A stretch of 64,000 bases of DNA from Nocardioides sp. SYSU D00065 (lineage in GTDB: Bacteria; Actinomycetota; Actinomycetes; Propionibacteriales; Nocardioidaceae): contig NZ_JAFMSX010000001.1 in NCBI RefSeq assembly GCF_017916425.1, positions 372,001 through 436,000 on the forward strand, written 5' to 3'. This document shows, piece by piece, positions 26,675 through 36,445 of the stretch; positions within the stretch are counted from its first letter, which is position 1, and each line of letters starts with the position of its first letter. The notes under the pieces were generated by a model, which was not told the DNA's origin, ran no database searches, and was given only the letters and a program-made list of their open reading frames with translations. Position numbers and translations under genes: made by a program.

Positions 26675-27859
26675 ATGAGCATCGTCGACCTGCCGCTCCT
26701 GCCCCTCGGCAAGGGCCGCGACCTCGACGCCGAGCGCGGCGTCGAGTGCCCCGGGGACCTGCCGGCAGCGTCCGACCCGAGTCTGGTGGCCCGTGCCCGG
26801 GCCGCGAAGGAGGCGCTCGGCGAGCGGGTCTTCGTGCTCGGTCACCACTACCAGCGCGACGAGGTCATCCAGTTCGCCGACGTCACCGGTGACTCGTTCA
26901 AGCTCGCCCGCGACGCCGCGGCCCGCCCGGACGCCGAGTTCATCGTCTTCTGCGGGGTGCACTTCATGGCCGAGTCGGCCGACATCCTCACCTCGCCGGC
27001 GCAGCAGGTCGTGCTGCCCGACCTCGCCGCCGGCTGCTCCATGGCCGACATGGCCCGGCTCGCGCAGGTCGAGGACGCGTGGGACGCGCTGGCCGAGGCC
27101 GGGATCCAGGACAGCGTCGTGCCCGTGACGTACATGAACTCCAGCGCCGACATCAAGGCGTTCTGCGGGCGCAACGGAGGCGTGGTGTGCACCTCCTCCA
27201 ACGCCGACGTCGCCCTCGAGTGGGCCTTCGCCCAGAAGGCCGACGGGGGTGAGGACGCCAAGGTCCTGTTCCTTCCCGACCAGCACCTGGGTCGCAACAC
27301 CGCGGTGCTGCAGATGGGCATCGCCCTCGACGAGTGCGTCGTGTGGGACCCGCGCCTGCCCAGCGGCGGGCTGAGCCGCGAGGAGCTGCAGCGGGCCCGG
27401 ATGATCCTGTGGCGCGGTCACTGCTCGGTGCACGGCCGCTTCACCGAGGACGTCGTCGACGAGCTGCGCGCCCGCCACCCGGGCATCAACGTCCTCGTCC
27501 ACCCGGAGTGCCGCCACGAGGTCGTCCTCAAGGCCGACCTGGTGGGCTCCACCGAGTTCATCATCAAGACGATCGAGGCCGCCGAGCCGGGCACGACCTG
27601 GGCGATCGGCACCGAGCTCAACCTCGTCAAGCGACTGGCCGACGCCCACCCCGACAAGACCATCGTGTTCCTCGACCGCAACGTCTGCTACTGCTCGACG
27701 ATGAACCGCATCGACCTCCCGCACCTGGTCTGGGCGCTGGAGAGCCTCGTCGCGGGCACCGTCGTCAACCGCGTCACCGTCGACCCCGAGACCGAGGCCG
27801 ACGCCCTCGTGGCGCTGCAGCGGATGCTCGACCTGCCGGGCAAGTCCCATCGCGACTGA
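26675..27859 (+). CDS. nadA: Quinolinate synthase
   Basis: [4Fe-4S] enzyme that condenses iminoaspartate with dihydroxyacetone phosphate to quinolinate, the NAD precursor. The 394-residue protein is the long actinobacterial form. Visible motifs: LGHHYQRDEV near residue 55, FCGVHFMAESA, TYMNSSADIKA, CTSSNA, HPECRHEV and CYCSTMN with cluster cysteines. nadB and nadC are not next to it. ATG 26675 lies 7 bases after TAGGAT (26662-26667); ATG 26666 is an alternative. It needs Fe-S delivery, and erpA is nearby. Confidence 0.95.
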   Translation: MSIVDLPLLPLGKGRDLDAERGVECPGDLPAASDPSLVARARAAKEALGERVFVLGHHYQRDEVIQFADVTGDSFKLARDAAARPDAEFIVFCGVHFMAESADILTSPAQQVVLPDLAAGCSMADMARLAQVEDAWDALAEAGIQDSVVPVTYMNSSADIKAFCGRNGGVVCTSSNADVALEWAFAQKADGGEDAKVLFLPDQHLGRNTAVLQMGIALDECVVWDPRLPSGGLSREELQRARMILWRGHCSVHGRFTEDVVDELRARHPGINVLVHPECRHEVVLKADLVGSTEFIIKTIEAAEPGTTWAIGTELNLVKRLADAHPDKTIVFLDRNVCYCSTMNRIDLPHLVWALESLVAGTVVNRVTVDPETEADALVALQRMLDLPGKSHRD

Positions 27860-27871
27860 GCGGGCCCGCCG

Positions 27872-29062
27872 GTGACCCCGACGCGCAGGATCAGCGACGC
27901 CGAGCGACGCCGCCGGATCGCCGTACGCCACGCGCTGGCGCCGTCCCACCGGCTGGACGGAGTCGCGGCGGCCACCCGGGCGATGACCGTGCTGCACGCC
28001 ACGGAGGCGGCCACCGTCCACCTCGCGGTCGCCGCGCGGGCCGAGGCCGTCACCCCCGCCGACGTCGACGCCGCGCTCTACGACGACCGGTGCGTGGTCA
28101 AGCAGCTGGCGATGCGGCGGACCCTCTTCGTCTTCCCGCGCGAGCTGCTCCCGGCCGCGTGGGGCAGCGCCTCGGCTCGCGTCGCGGCAACGGAGCGCAC
28201 GCGCATCGCCAAGGCGATCGCCGGCGCCGGCATCGCCGACGACGGTGCGGCCTGGCTCGACGCGGCCCGCACGGCGACGCTCGCCCGACTCGCCGCCGGG
28301 CCCGCCTCCACCGCGGAGCTCCGTGCAGAGCTGCCCGAGCTCGCCGGCACCGTCGGGGGCACCACCGACAAGCCGTGGGACCGACCGGTCCCCGTGGCCC
28401 CGTGGGTGCTCACCGTCCTCGGCCTGGAGGGCGCCGCCGTCCGAGGCCGCAACGCAGGCCACTGGCGGCTGAACAAGCCCACGTGGTGCCGCACCGAGGA
28501 CTGGCTCGACGACGTCCCCGAGCCGCTGGACGAGGCGGTCGGCTACGCCGAGCTCGTCCGCCGCTGGCTGGCGACGTTCGGCCCCGGCACCGCCGCCGAC
28601 CTGCAGTGGTGGCTCGGGTCGACCAAGACCGCGGTCCGCCGCGCCCTGGCCGACGTCGGCGCCGTCGAGGTGGCGCTCGACGACGGCACCGCGGGCTGGG
28701 TGCTGGCCGACGACGTCGAGGACGTCGGGCCGGTCGAACCGTGGGCGGCCCTGCTGCCCACCCTGGACCCGACGGTGATGGGATGGAGGGTGCGTGCCTT
28801 CTACCTCGACCCCGCCCACGTGCCGTTCCTCTTCGACACCAACGGCAACGCCGGCACCACGGCGTGGTGGGACGGGCGGGTGGTCGGCTGCTGGGTGCAG
28901 GACGACCGCGGTGTCGTGCGCCTCTCCCTGCTCGAGGACGTCGGTCCCGTCGGCCGTGCTGCGCTCGAGGTCGAGGCCGAGCGGCTCACCGCGTGGCTCG
29001 ACGGCACGGTGATCGGCAACGTGTACGCCTCGCTGCAGATGAAGCGGGCGCGGCTGCCCTGA
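27872..29062 (+). CDS. Winged-helix DNA-binding protein, HTH_42 (YcaQ/AlkX-like) family
   Basis: A 396-residue protein from GTG 27872, 12 bases after nadA. The sequence from LHATEAATVHLAVAAR through the RRTLFVFPREL region and the later GPGTAADLQWWLG stretch follows the HTH_42 family, which includes the AZL/YcaQ DNA glycosylases and AlkX. I do not see a clear QxQ or QxE catalytic pair, so glycosylase activity is not claimed. Possibly co-transcribed with nadA. Confidence 0.87.
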   Translation: MTPTRRISDAERRRRIAVRHALAPSHRLDGVAAATRAMTVLHATEAATVHLAVAARAEAVTPADVDAALYDDRCVVKQLAMRRTLFVFPRELLPAAWGSASARVAATERTRIAKAIAGAGIADDGAAWLDAARTATLARLAAGPASTAELRAELPELAGTVGGTTDKPWDRPVPVAPWVLTVLGLEGAAVRGRNAGHWRLNKPTWCRTEDWLDDVPEPLDEAVGYAELVRRWLATFGPGTAADLQWWLGSTKTAVRRALADVGAVEVALDDGTAGWVLADDVEDVGPVEPWAALLPTLDPTVMGWRVRAFYLDPAHVPFLFDTNGNAGTTAWWDGRVVGCWVQDDRGVVRLSLLEDVGPVGRAALEVEAERLTAWLDGTVIGNVYASLQMKRARLP

Positions 29063-29084
29063 CGCAGCTTCCGCGGCAGCCGGC

Positions 29085-30266
29085 TCAGTCCTCGACCGCG
29101 GGCAGCTCGAACCAGAACACGGAGCCGCCGCCCTCGCGCGCGTGCACCCCCATCGTGCCGCCGTGCGCCTCGACGACGCGACGGCACGTCGCCAGTCCGA
29201 TGCCGCTGCCCTCCACCGACTTGTCGAGCCGAGCGAGGGGCGCGAAGACCCTCTCGCGCTTCTCGTCGGGGATCCCACGTCCCCGGTCGCGCACCTCGAT
29301 CCTGTTGATCCCGTCGAGCGTACGGGAGTCCACCTCGATCTGCGGCGGCTCGCCGTCGGCGGTGAACTTGGCGGCGTTGTCGACGAGGTTCATCAGCACC
29401 GACCGCAGCTGGACCGCGTCGCCGCGTGCCAGCGGGAGCTCGCCCACCACCACGTGCTCGCGCGGGACGCGTGCGCTCAGGTCGTCGAGCGCGGACGACA
29501 GCTCCGCTGCGAGGTCGACGACGTCGTCGCCGGGAGGCTCGCCCTGCGAGGCGAACTCCAGCAGGTTGTTGATCATGGCGTTCATCCGGTCCACCCCGCG
29601 CCGGGCGCGCGCCACGATGTCGGCCAGGTCGGGCTCGGTCACGTCGAGCTCGAGCGACTCCAGCGACAGCGAGACCGACGTCAACGGGTTCTTCAGGTCG
29701 TGGCTGACCTGTCCGGCGAAGTGGACGAGCCGCTCGTTGGACGTGCTCAGGCGTTCGTTGGTCTCGCTCAGCCGCCGTGAGGCCAGTTCGAGCTCGAGCA
29801 CGTCGACAACCCGGTCGGCGAGCAGCGCGAGTCCCCTCGCGGCATCGGGCGTGACCTCGTGCGTCCGGTCGTCGAAGACGCACAACGTGCCGATGACCAC
29901 GCCGGACGGCGTGCGCAGCGGGTGGGAGGCGTAGTACTTCACCCGGGCGTGCCGGCCGTCGGTCCACGGGCTGTCGATGTAGCGCTCGTCCTGGCTGGCG
30001 TCCTCGAGGAGCACCGGCTCCCCCGACTCCACGACCCGGCGGCACATCGAGTCCCGCCGTGGTGTGGGCGCGCCGACGAACCCCGTCGTGGCGACCGGGT
30101 GCTGCGTCTCGCGCGTCAGCAGGTTGATGGCCGCGTACGGCACCCCGGCGACCTGCGCTGCGAGGTCGGCCAGGGCGTCCAGCTCGCGACGCGGCGGTCC
30201 GTCGATCACGTCGTAGGCCGCCATGGCGCGCTCGCGCCGGCGCCACCGCGCGGTCTCGTCGCTCAC
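29085..30266 (-). CDS. GAF-domain sensor histidine kinase
   Basis: A 393-residue cytoplasmic kinase. A GAF domain (about 25-160) senses an unknown signal, a short coiled coil follows, and then HisKA with the phosphoacceptor His189 in SHDLKNPLTS. The ATPase domain has an N box (NLVDNAAKF), a G1 box (RDRGRGIP) and a G2 box (GSGIGLATCR). There is no transmembrane segment. GTG 30266 overlaps the pspAB stop by four bases, so it is the last gene of the pspA-htpX operon. No response regulator is adjacent. Confidence 0.94.
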   Translation of the reverse strand: MSDETARWRRRERAMAAYDVIDGPPRRELDALADLAAQVAGVPYAAINLLTRETQHPVATTGFVGAPTPRRDSMCRRVVESGEPVLLEDASQDERYIDSPWTDGRHARVKYYASHPLRTPSGVVIGTLCVFDDRTHEVTPDAARGLALLADRVVDVLELELASRRLSETNERLSTSNERLVHFAGQVSHDLKNPLTSVSLSLESLELDVTEPDLADIVARARRGVDRMNAMINNLLEFASQGEPPGDDVVDLAAELSSALDDLSARVPREHVVVGELPLARGDAVQLRSVLMNLVDNAAKFTADGEPPQIEVDSRTLDGINRIEVRDRGRGIPDEKRERVFAPLARLDKSVEGSGIGLATCRRVVEAHGGTMGVHAREGGGSVFWFELPAVED

Positions 30267-30835
30267 AGCCCGGGAGCCTTCCAGACGGCGAGCCAGCGCT
30301 GCAGGTCCGGCTCCATCGGCAGCTCGGCGCCCAGCAGGTCGCGCACGGACAGCTCGAGCAGCGTGTCTCGCGACTGCTCGCCGGTGGGCGCGAACGGGTA
30401 GAAGGTGCCCTGCTTGTAGAGGTACGTCAGCCCGAACCGCTGGCCGGACGCGTTCGCGAAGGGGACCACGGAGCAGAGCAGGCCGCTGTCGAAGCCGTTC
30501 AGCTCCAAGGTGGTGTTCACCGCGTGCAGGTCGGTGCACAGGCCGGCTACGTCGGCCTTGTCGCCGGACACGACGAGCCACGTGAACCCGAAGTCGTCCT
30601 CGGTCACCCTCACCTCGGGCGCCTCGGCATCGTCACGCACCAGGGCCACCACGTCCTGCTGGGTCTGGGCGAACGCCGCGCCGGTGGCCGCCCGGTAGCA
30701 CACCGACCCGGTCCCGGTGGGCTCGAAGCCGAGGGCCGTCTGCAGCGTGACGGCGGCGCTCGGCACGAGGAAGAGTGCGTCGAGGTCGTTCGCCTTGGGC
30801 CGCGTACGCCCGCGCAGCGCCTCCCAGAGTCCCAT
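30263..30835 (-). CDS. PspA-associated protein PspAB
   Basis: A 190-residue protein of the PspAB family, opening MGLWEALRGRTRPKANDLDALF. This family is known from actinobacterial and archaeal pspA-htpX operons but its biochemistry is unknown. It starts 10 bases after htpX and overlaps the kinase gene, so it is firmly in the operon. No catalytic motif or membrane segment is seen. Confidence 0.92.
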   Translation of the reverse strand: MGLWEALRGRTRPKANDLDALFLVPSAAVTLQTALGFEPTGTGSVCYRAATGAAFAQTQQDVVALVRDDAEAPEVRVTEDDFGFTWLVVSGDKADVAGLCTDLHAVNTTLELNGFDSGLLCSVVPFANASGQRFGLTYLYKQGTFYPFAPTGEQSRDTLLELSVRDLLGAELPMEPDLQRWLAVWKAPGL

Positions 30836-30845
30836 CGCCGCCTCC

Positions 30846-31754
30846 TCAGCCGGTCGGCCGGCTGAGCTCGGCCTGGATGCGGGCGAGCTGCTCGAGCCGC
30901 TGCTGCAGCGGCGGGTGGGTGGCCAGGAGACCGCCGAGGCCGCCGCCGCTCAGCGCCGGCACGATGCAGAGCGCGCTCGCGGCGTTGGCGGCGCGCAGGT
31001 CGCGCTCGGGGATCGCGGCGCCCGCACCGCTGATCTTCTGCAGGGCGCTGGCCAGCGAGGCGGGCTTGAACGTGAGGTAGGCGCCGGCACGGTCGGCGCT
31101 CAGCTCGCGGTAGCGCGAGAGGAGCCGGAGCAGCAGGAAGCTGACGGCGTACACGACGAGGCTGACCACGATGGCGACCAGCACGGCCGGCAGCGCGCCG
31201 TTGTTGTTGCGCGAGCGGCCCATCGCGCCGAACTGGGCGAAGCGCATCAGCAGGCCGGCGGCGATCCCGGCGGACGAGGCGACCGTCATGACCAGCACGT
31301 CGCGGTGCGCGACGTGGCTCAGCTCGTGGGCCAGCACGGCCTCCAGCTCCTCGGCGTCGAGGACGTGCAGGATGCCGGTCGTCACGCAGACCACGGACCG
31401 GTCCGGCGAGCGGCCCGTCGCGAAGGCGTTGGGCACGGCCATGTCCGCGATGCCCACCCGCGGCTTGGGCATGTCGGCGAGCGCGCAGAGGCGGTCGATC
31501 ATGCCGTGGAGCTCGGGCGCCTCCTCGGGCGTGACCTCCCGGGCCCGCATGGCGCGCATCGCCACCTTGTCGGAGCTCCACCACTGCCAGAACGCGATGC
31601 CGATGGCGATGACCGCGACGATCGGCGCGGCCTCCGCCCCCACGAAGCTGATCACCGCCACGACGAGGGCCACGAAGAGCGCCCCGAGCAGGAACATCGT
31701 CAGGGTCATCCGGGCGGTGAGCCCGCTGTCCTTGATGAAGCGCGTCTGGGCCAT
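30846..31754 (-). CDS. htpX: Zinc metalloprotease HtpX
   Basis: Membrane protease for quality control of membrane proteins. The 302-residue protein has two N-terminal transmembrane helices (about 18-37 and 42-58), the HELSH zinc motif at 143-147 and further hydrophobic segments near 155-200. The third zinc ligand Glu lies in the RELSADRAGA segment. It sits 10 bases after pspAA, within the envelope-stress operon, which matches its role. Confidence 0.95.
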   Translation of the reverse strand: MAQTRFIKDSGLTARMTLTMFLLGALFVALVVAVISFVGAEAAPIVAVIAIGIAFWQWWSSDKVAMRAMRAREVTPEEAPELHGMIDRLCALADMPKPRVGIADMAVPNAFATGRSPDRSVVCVTTGILHVLDAEELEAVLAHELSHVAHRDVLVMTVASSAGIAAGLLMRFAQFGAMGRSRNNNGALPAVLVAIVVSLVVYAVSFLLLRLLSRYRELSADRAGAYLTFKPASLASALQKISGAGAAIPERDLRAANAASALCIVPALSGGGLGGLLATHPPLQQRLEQLARIQAELSRPTG

Positions 31755-31764
31755 CGAGGTCCGG

Positions 31765-32043
31765 TCAGCCCGGGATCAGGCCGTCGTCGCCCAGGAGCTC
31801 GCGCACCTCGTCGATCGTCGCGTCCGGCGGCGGCAGGATGAGGTCGGACTCGTCGAGGGAGTCGAGCTCGTGGTGCGTGCCGCTGGAGCGCACGGCGGAC
31901 AGCAGCCCGTGCAGCGAGGTGCGGAACATCTCCTCGTCGCCGGACTCGATGGCCTGCTCGATCTGGTTGTCGAGCCCGTTGAGGGCGTCGAGCGCGTGGT
32001 CGTCGAGGTCGTACTGACCCTCGCCCAGGATCCGTACGATCAT
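31765..32043 (-). CDS. PspA-associated protein PspAA
   Basis: A 92-residue acidic protein opening MIVRILGEGQYDL, characteristic of the PspAA family that accompanies PspA. Its ATG overlaps the pspA stop as ATGA, indicating coupled translation and probably a matched amount of product. It is thought to work with PspA at the membrane; the detail is unknown. Confidence 0.93.
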   Translation of the reverse strand: MIVRILGEGQYDLDDHALDALNGLDNQIEQAIESGDEEMFRTSLHGLLSAVRSSGTHHELDSLDESDLILPPPDATIDEVRELLGDDGLIPG

Positions 32044-32840
32044 GCCCGGCCGCCCTCGGTGGACTCGCCCTCGGCGCGCACGGTCTCGGGCTCCGCGGCC
32101 AGGATGTCGCCGCCGCCGTCCGCGGCCTCGATGGCCTGGGGGGCGCTCGAGGCCTTGAGGCGGGCCAGCTCGGCCTCGACGTCCGAGCCGGAGCTGAGGG
32201 CGTCGAGCTCGCGGGCGATGTCGTCGCCGGCGTTGAGCTGCGAGGCGTCGTCGAGCGCGCCGGAGGCGATCAGTTCGTCGATGGCCTGGCCGCGGGCCTG
32301 CATCTGCGCGGTCTTGTCCTCGGCGCGCTGGATCGCGAGGCCGACGTCGCCCATCTCCTCGCCGATGCCCGACATCGCCTCGCCGATGCGCGTCTGCGCC
32401 TCGGCCGCGGTGTAGGTGGCCTTGATCGTCTCCTTGCGGGTGCGGAAGGCCTCGACCTTGGCCTGGAGCCGCTGCTGCGCCAGGACGAGCTTCTCCTCCT
32501 CGCCCTGCAGCGTCGCCTGCTGCTCCTTGAGCGCCGTGATCTGCGACGTGAGCCCGGACTTGCGGGTCAGCGCCTCCCGCGCCAGGTCCTCGCGACCCGC
32601 GCCGATCGCCTTCTCCGCCTGACCCTGGAGCTTGGCGGCCTGCTGCTCGAGCTGGTTGACCTGGAGCTCGACCCGCTTGCGGCTGGTCGCGACGTCGGCG
32701 ACGCCTCGCCGCACCTTGGAGAGGAGCTCGAGCTGGCGCTGGTAGCTGTAGTCGAGGGTCTCGCGGGGGTCCTCCGCCTTGTCCAACGCCGTGTTGGCCT
32801 TGGAACGGAAGATCAGGCTGATGCGCTTCATGAGGCTCAT
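32040..32840 (-). CDS. pspA: Phage shock protein A (PspA/IM30 family)
   Basis: Peripheral membrane protein that forms ESCRT-III-like assemblies to protect a damaged membrane. The 266-residue protein is almost wholly alpha-helical coiled coil with an amphipathic N-terminal helix (MSLMKRISLIFRSK). A non-helical Gly/Glu-rich tail of about 30 residues follows. First gene of pspA-pspAA-htpX-pspAB-kinase. A TAGGGT at 32899-32894 (minus strand) is a possible -10 box, giving a leader of about 45 bases. Confidence 0.95.
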   Translation of the reverse strand: MSLMKRISLIFRSKANTALDKAEDPRETLDYSYQRQLELLSKVRRGVADVATSRKRVELQVNQLEQQAAKLQGQAEKAIGAGREDLAREALTRKSGLTSQITALKEQQATLQGEEEKLVLAQQRLQAKVEAFRTRKETIKATYTAAEAQTRIGEAMSGIGEEMGDVGLAIQRAEDKTAQMQARGQAIDELIASGALDDASQLNAGDDIARELDALSSGSDVEAELARLKASSAPQAIEAADGGGDILAAEPETVRAEGESTEGGRA

Positions 32841-33001
32841 CGGGGTGGGAACCCTCTCGTGGTGATGGCGGTCGTGACGAGGTCGTCTGTCTCACCCTAG
32901 AACCAAAGCCAAGCCGGTGGTAAGCCATCCCGGACGCGGGTCGACGTAGCCCCGCGGCGATAGGCTGCTGCCAGCATCCGACCCACCTGAAGGCAGCACG
33001 C

Positions 33002-33583
33002 GTGTTCCGTCGCACCCACCCCGAGCCCGAGACGCCCACGACCATCGACAAGGTGGGTGGCAAGGGACGTCCCACGCCCACGCGCAAGGAGGCCGAGGCG
33101 GCGGCCCGCGAACGCGCCAAGGTGCCGCGGACCCGCAAGGAGCAGATGGCCGCGCAGCGCGCCGCCCGCGGCGACAGCTCGCGACGGATGCGCGAGGCGA
33201 TGAAGACCGGCGACGACCGCTACTTGCCGAGCCGCGACCGCGGCCCGGTGCGCCGGTTCATCCGCGACTTCGTGGACTCCCGGTTCTCCTTCATCGAGCT
33301 GATGGTCCCGCTGCTCGTCCTGTCGATGGTGCTCGGCTCCATCGGCGGCGACGACATGATGCGGCTCGGCAACACCGTGCTGTTCACGACGCTCCTGGTG
33401 ATCGTCGTCGACATCGTGATGCTCCGCTTCCGCCTGCGCCGCGAGCTCGCCCGGCGCTTCCCTGGGGAGTCCACCAAGGGAGCGGTCCTCTACGCCGCCA
33501 TGCGCTCGCTGCAGATGAAGTTCCTCCGCCTGCCCAAGGCCCAGGTCAAGATCGGCGAGAAGCTTCCCGAGAACTACCGATGA
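33002..33583 (+). CDS. DUF3043 membrane protein
   Basis: A 193-residue protein from GTG 33002. The first 95 residues are highly charged (Arg, Lys, Glu) and cytoplasmic, followed by two transmembrane helices (about 100-118 and 125-148) and a basic tail. This is the DUF3043 layout; the mycobacterial relative is, as I recall, Rv2206 beside glycerate kinase. Function unknown. Its stop overlaps the GNAT gene start. TAGGCT (32961-32966) may be its -10 box, giving a leader near 35 bases. Confidence 0.9.
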   Translation: MFRRTHPEPETPTTIDKVGGKGRPTPTRKEAEAAARERAKVPRTRKEQMAAQRAARGDSSRRMREAMKTGDDRYLPSRDRGPVRRFIRDFVDSRFSFIELMVPLLVLSMVLGSIGGDDMMRLGNTVLFTTLLVIVVDIVMLRFRLRRELARRFPGESTKGAVLYAAMRSLQMKFLRLPKAQVKIGEKLPENYR

Positions 33584-34170
33584 GCCATTCCCACTCGTCC
33601 CAGTCGGCCCCGGGCGGCGCTGCGGGGGGAGGGCCGGGCGCGGACGTGTCCGTCCGCGTGGCGTGGGCCGACGACGCCGCGGCGATCGCCGCGGTGCAGG
33701 TGCGGGCGTGGCCCGAGCTGTACGCCGGCCTCCTGCCCGCCGAGGTGATCCCGACCGACGTGGACGCCGTCGCCGCGCAGTGGCGCCAGCTGCTCGCCCG
33801 CCCGACCGACGCCCGCAACCGGGTGCTGGTCGCGCTCGAGCGCAACCGGGTCGTCGGCTTCGCACTCACGTCGCCGGCCTCGGACCCCGACTGCGATCCG
33901 GTCGCCGACGGCGAGCTGGCCGAGGTGACCCTCGATCCTGCCGAGCGCGGGAGGGGACACGGCTCGCGCCTGCTGCAGGCGGCGGTCGACACGCTGGCCG
34001 CCGACCGGTTCCGACGCGCGGTGACGTGGGTCAACGCCGGCGACGACGCGTTGCGGGCCTTCCTCACCGACGCCGGCTGGGCACCGGACACCGCGCACCG
34101 CGAGCTCGACCTCGACGGCACCGGCACGACGACGGTCAAGCAGGTGCGCCTCCACACCGCCATCGCCTGA
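33580..34170 (+). CDS. GNAT family N-acetyltransferase
   Basis: A 196-residue protein overlapping the DUF3043 stop (ATGA). A disordered Ser/Gly-rich start of 20 residues leads into a GNAT domain, with the acetyl-CoA loop in ERGRGHGSRLL and a VNAGDDALRAF motif near the end. The closing strand has the AGWAPDTAHR turn. Substrate unknown. Coupling with the membrane protein suggests co-regulation. Confidence 0.9.
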   Translation: MSHSHSSQSAPGGAAGGGPGADVSVRVAWADDAAAIAAVQVRAWPELYAGLLPAEVIPTDVDAVAAQWRQLLARPTDARNRVLVALERNRVVGFALTSPASDPDCDPVADGELAEVTLDPAERGRGHGSRLLQAAVDTLAADRFRRAVTWVNAGDDALRAFLTDAGWAPDTAHRELDLDGTGTTTVKQVRLHTAIA

Positions 34171-34231
34171 CGGCGCCTGACAGCGCCCGACGACCTCCGG
34201 GTCCTCCGCCGTCGCGGCTCCTTGCTTTTCG

Positions 34232-34247
34232 TGTGACGCGCGTCACC
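34232..34247. promoter_or_regulatory. CRP/GlxR-type operator candidate
   Basis: TGTGA-N6-TCACC, with the inner 14 bases GTGACGCGCGTCAC a perfect palindrome. This fits the CRP/GlxR consensus TGTGA-N6-TCACA with one change. It lies 44 bases upstream of the small membrane protein gene. Regulation by cAMP is inferred from the motif only. Confidence 0.6.
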
Positions 34248-34290
34248 ATGGAGGCCTGGCTATCCCGCCAGCCCGGCACGGGGGTTCGAG

Positions 34291-34518
34291 ATGCTCGGTC
34301 CGCTTCCTACTCTGCACAGGTTCGCGCTCGTCATCGCGGCGCTCCTCGTCTGCGTCGGCGCGGGCCTGTGGCTGAGCGTCGTGCCCGACGTACCGCTCAA
34401 CCTCCGCGTCGGCCTGGTGGCCGGCGTGGCGGTGGGCGCGACGGCCGCCTTCGTGCTCGTCCACGACTTCCACCGCCGCGAGTCCGCTCGCAGCCGGTCC
34501 CGTCGCCGAGCGACGTAG
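34291..34518 (+). CDS. Small two-helix membrane protein
   Basis: A 75-residue protein with two predicted transmembrane segments (about 10-30 and 39-57) and a basic C-terminus (RSRSRRRA). The composition strongly suggests a real inner-membrane peptide rather than a shadow frame. A possible CRP-type palindrome lies upstream. Function unknown. Confidence 0.68.
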   Translation: MLGPLPTLHRFALVIAALLVCVGAGLWLSVVPDVPLNLRVGLVAGVAVGATAAFVLVHDFHRRESARSRSRRRAT

Positions 34519-34556
34519 GCGTCCTCCTCGACAGCACCATGGCCTAGCCTGCACGC

Positions 34557-35288
34557 GTGAGCGATGCCGCCCTGTCCCCTGGCGAACGCTCCGGCATCGT
34601 CCGCGACAGCCTCGCCGTGGGCGTGGCGACCGGCGCGTACGGCATCGGGTTCGGGGCCGTCTCGGTCGCGTCGGGGCTCAGCGTCGCCCAGACCTGCGTG
34701 CTCTCGCTGCTGATGTTCACCGGGGCCAGTCAGTTCGCGCTCGCCGGCGTGGTCGCCGCGGGCGGTGCGCCGATGTCGGGAGCGGCCACCGCGCTGCTGC
34801 TGGGGACCCGCAACACCCTCTACGGGCTGCGGATGGCTCCCCTGCTGCAGTGGCGGGGCTGGCGCCGCTTCGCCGCGGCCCACGTCCTCATCGACGAGTC
34901 CACCGCCATGGCGGTCAACCGTGACTCCACCGCGGGCGCCCGCCTCGGGTTCGCGACGACCGGGATCGCGGTCTTCGTGCTCTGGAACCTCGCCACCGCG
35001 GTCGGTGCCGTGGCGGGCGAGGCCGTCGGCGATCCGCGGACCTTCGGGCTGGACGCCGCCGTCGGCGCGGCGTTCCTCGCCCTGCTGTGGCCGCGGCTGG
35101 AGGCCCGCCGCAACGTCGTCGTGGCGGTGGCGGCCGCTGCGGTCGCGCTGGCGATGGTGCCGGTCTCGGCGCCCGGTGTGCCGGTGCTCGCCGCCGGCGG
35201 GGTGGCGCTCCTGGTCGGGGTGCTGGCCGGGCGGCGCCGTGCGGCGCCGGCCGGGCGGACCGCGGATGCGGACGGAGGCCACCGCTGA
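34557..35288 (+). CDS. azlC: Branched-chain amino acid exporter, AzlC subunit
   Basis: Large subunit of the AzlCD (BrnFE-type) exporter for branched-chain amino acids and azaleucine. The 243-residue protein has about seven helices, with the family's FTGASQFALAG motif near residue 65 and GTRNTLYGLRM near 85. Its last base overlaps the azlD start, as usual for this pair. TAGCCT (34545-34550) ends 6 bases before GTG 34557. Confidence 0.94.
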   Translation: MSDAALSPGERSGIVRDSLAVGVATGAYGIGFGAVSVASGLSVAQTCVLSLLMFTGASQFALAGVVAAGGAPMSGAATALLLGTRNTLYGLRMAPLLQWRGWRRFAAAHVLIDESTAMAVNRDSTAGARLGFATTGIAVFVLWNLATAVGAVAGEAVGDPRTFGLDAAVGAAFLALLWPRLEARRNVVVAVAAAAVALAMVPVSAPGVPVLAAGGVALLVGVLAGRRRAAPAGRTADADGGHR

Positions 35289-35584
35289 TGTGGACCGCCG
35301 TGTTGCTGGCCTGCGTCGGCTGCTACGCCCTCAAGCTGGCCGGGCTGTCCCTGCCCGAGCGGGTCCTGAGCCACCCGACGGTCGAGCGGGTGGCGGACCT
35401 GATCCCCGTCGCGCTCCTCGCCGCGCTGGTGGCCGTGCAGGTGTTCTCCTCCGGCACCGCCCTGGCCCTCGACGCGCGCGTCCTGGGAGTCGCCTTCGCC
35501 GTCGTGGCGCTGCTGCTGCGGATGCCGTTTCTGGTCGTGGTGGTGGGGGCTGCGCTCGTCGCGGGCCTGGCCCGCCTGGTCTGA
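35288..35584 (+). CDS. azlD: Branched-chain amino acid exporter, AzlD subunit
   Basis: Small subunit of the AzlCD exporter: 98 residues, four hydrophobic helices, with the conserved YALKLAG and LLRMPFLVVV regions. The ATG overlaps the azlC stop by one base. Length and position fit the family. Confidence 0.93.
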   Translation: MWTAVLLACVGCYALKLAGLSLPERVLSHPTVERVADLIPVALLAALVAVQVFSSGTALALDARVLGVAFAVVALLLRMPFLVVVVGAALVAGLARLV

Positions 35585-35599
35585 GGCCGCAGCCGCACC

Positions 35600-36376
<777 letters not shown>

Positions 36377-36445
36377 CTATCGTCGGGACCAGGTCGCGAG
36401 TGGCGGTGGCTGACGAGTGAACACGTGTCTGGCAGGCTGTGCGCC

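Noticed and set aside
34255-34290. tRNA-like GGTTCGAGA stretch
   Set aside because: No cloverleaf can be drawn around it and there is no acceptor stem.
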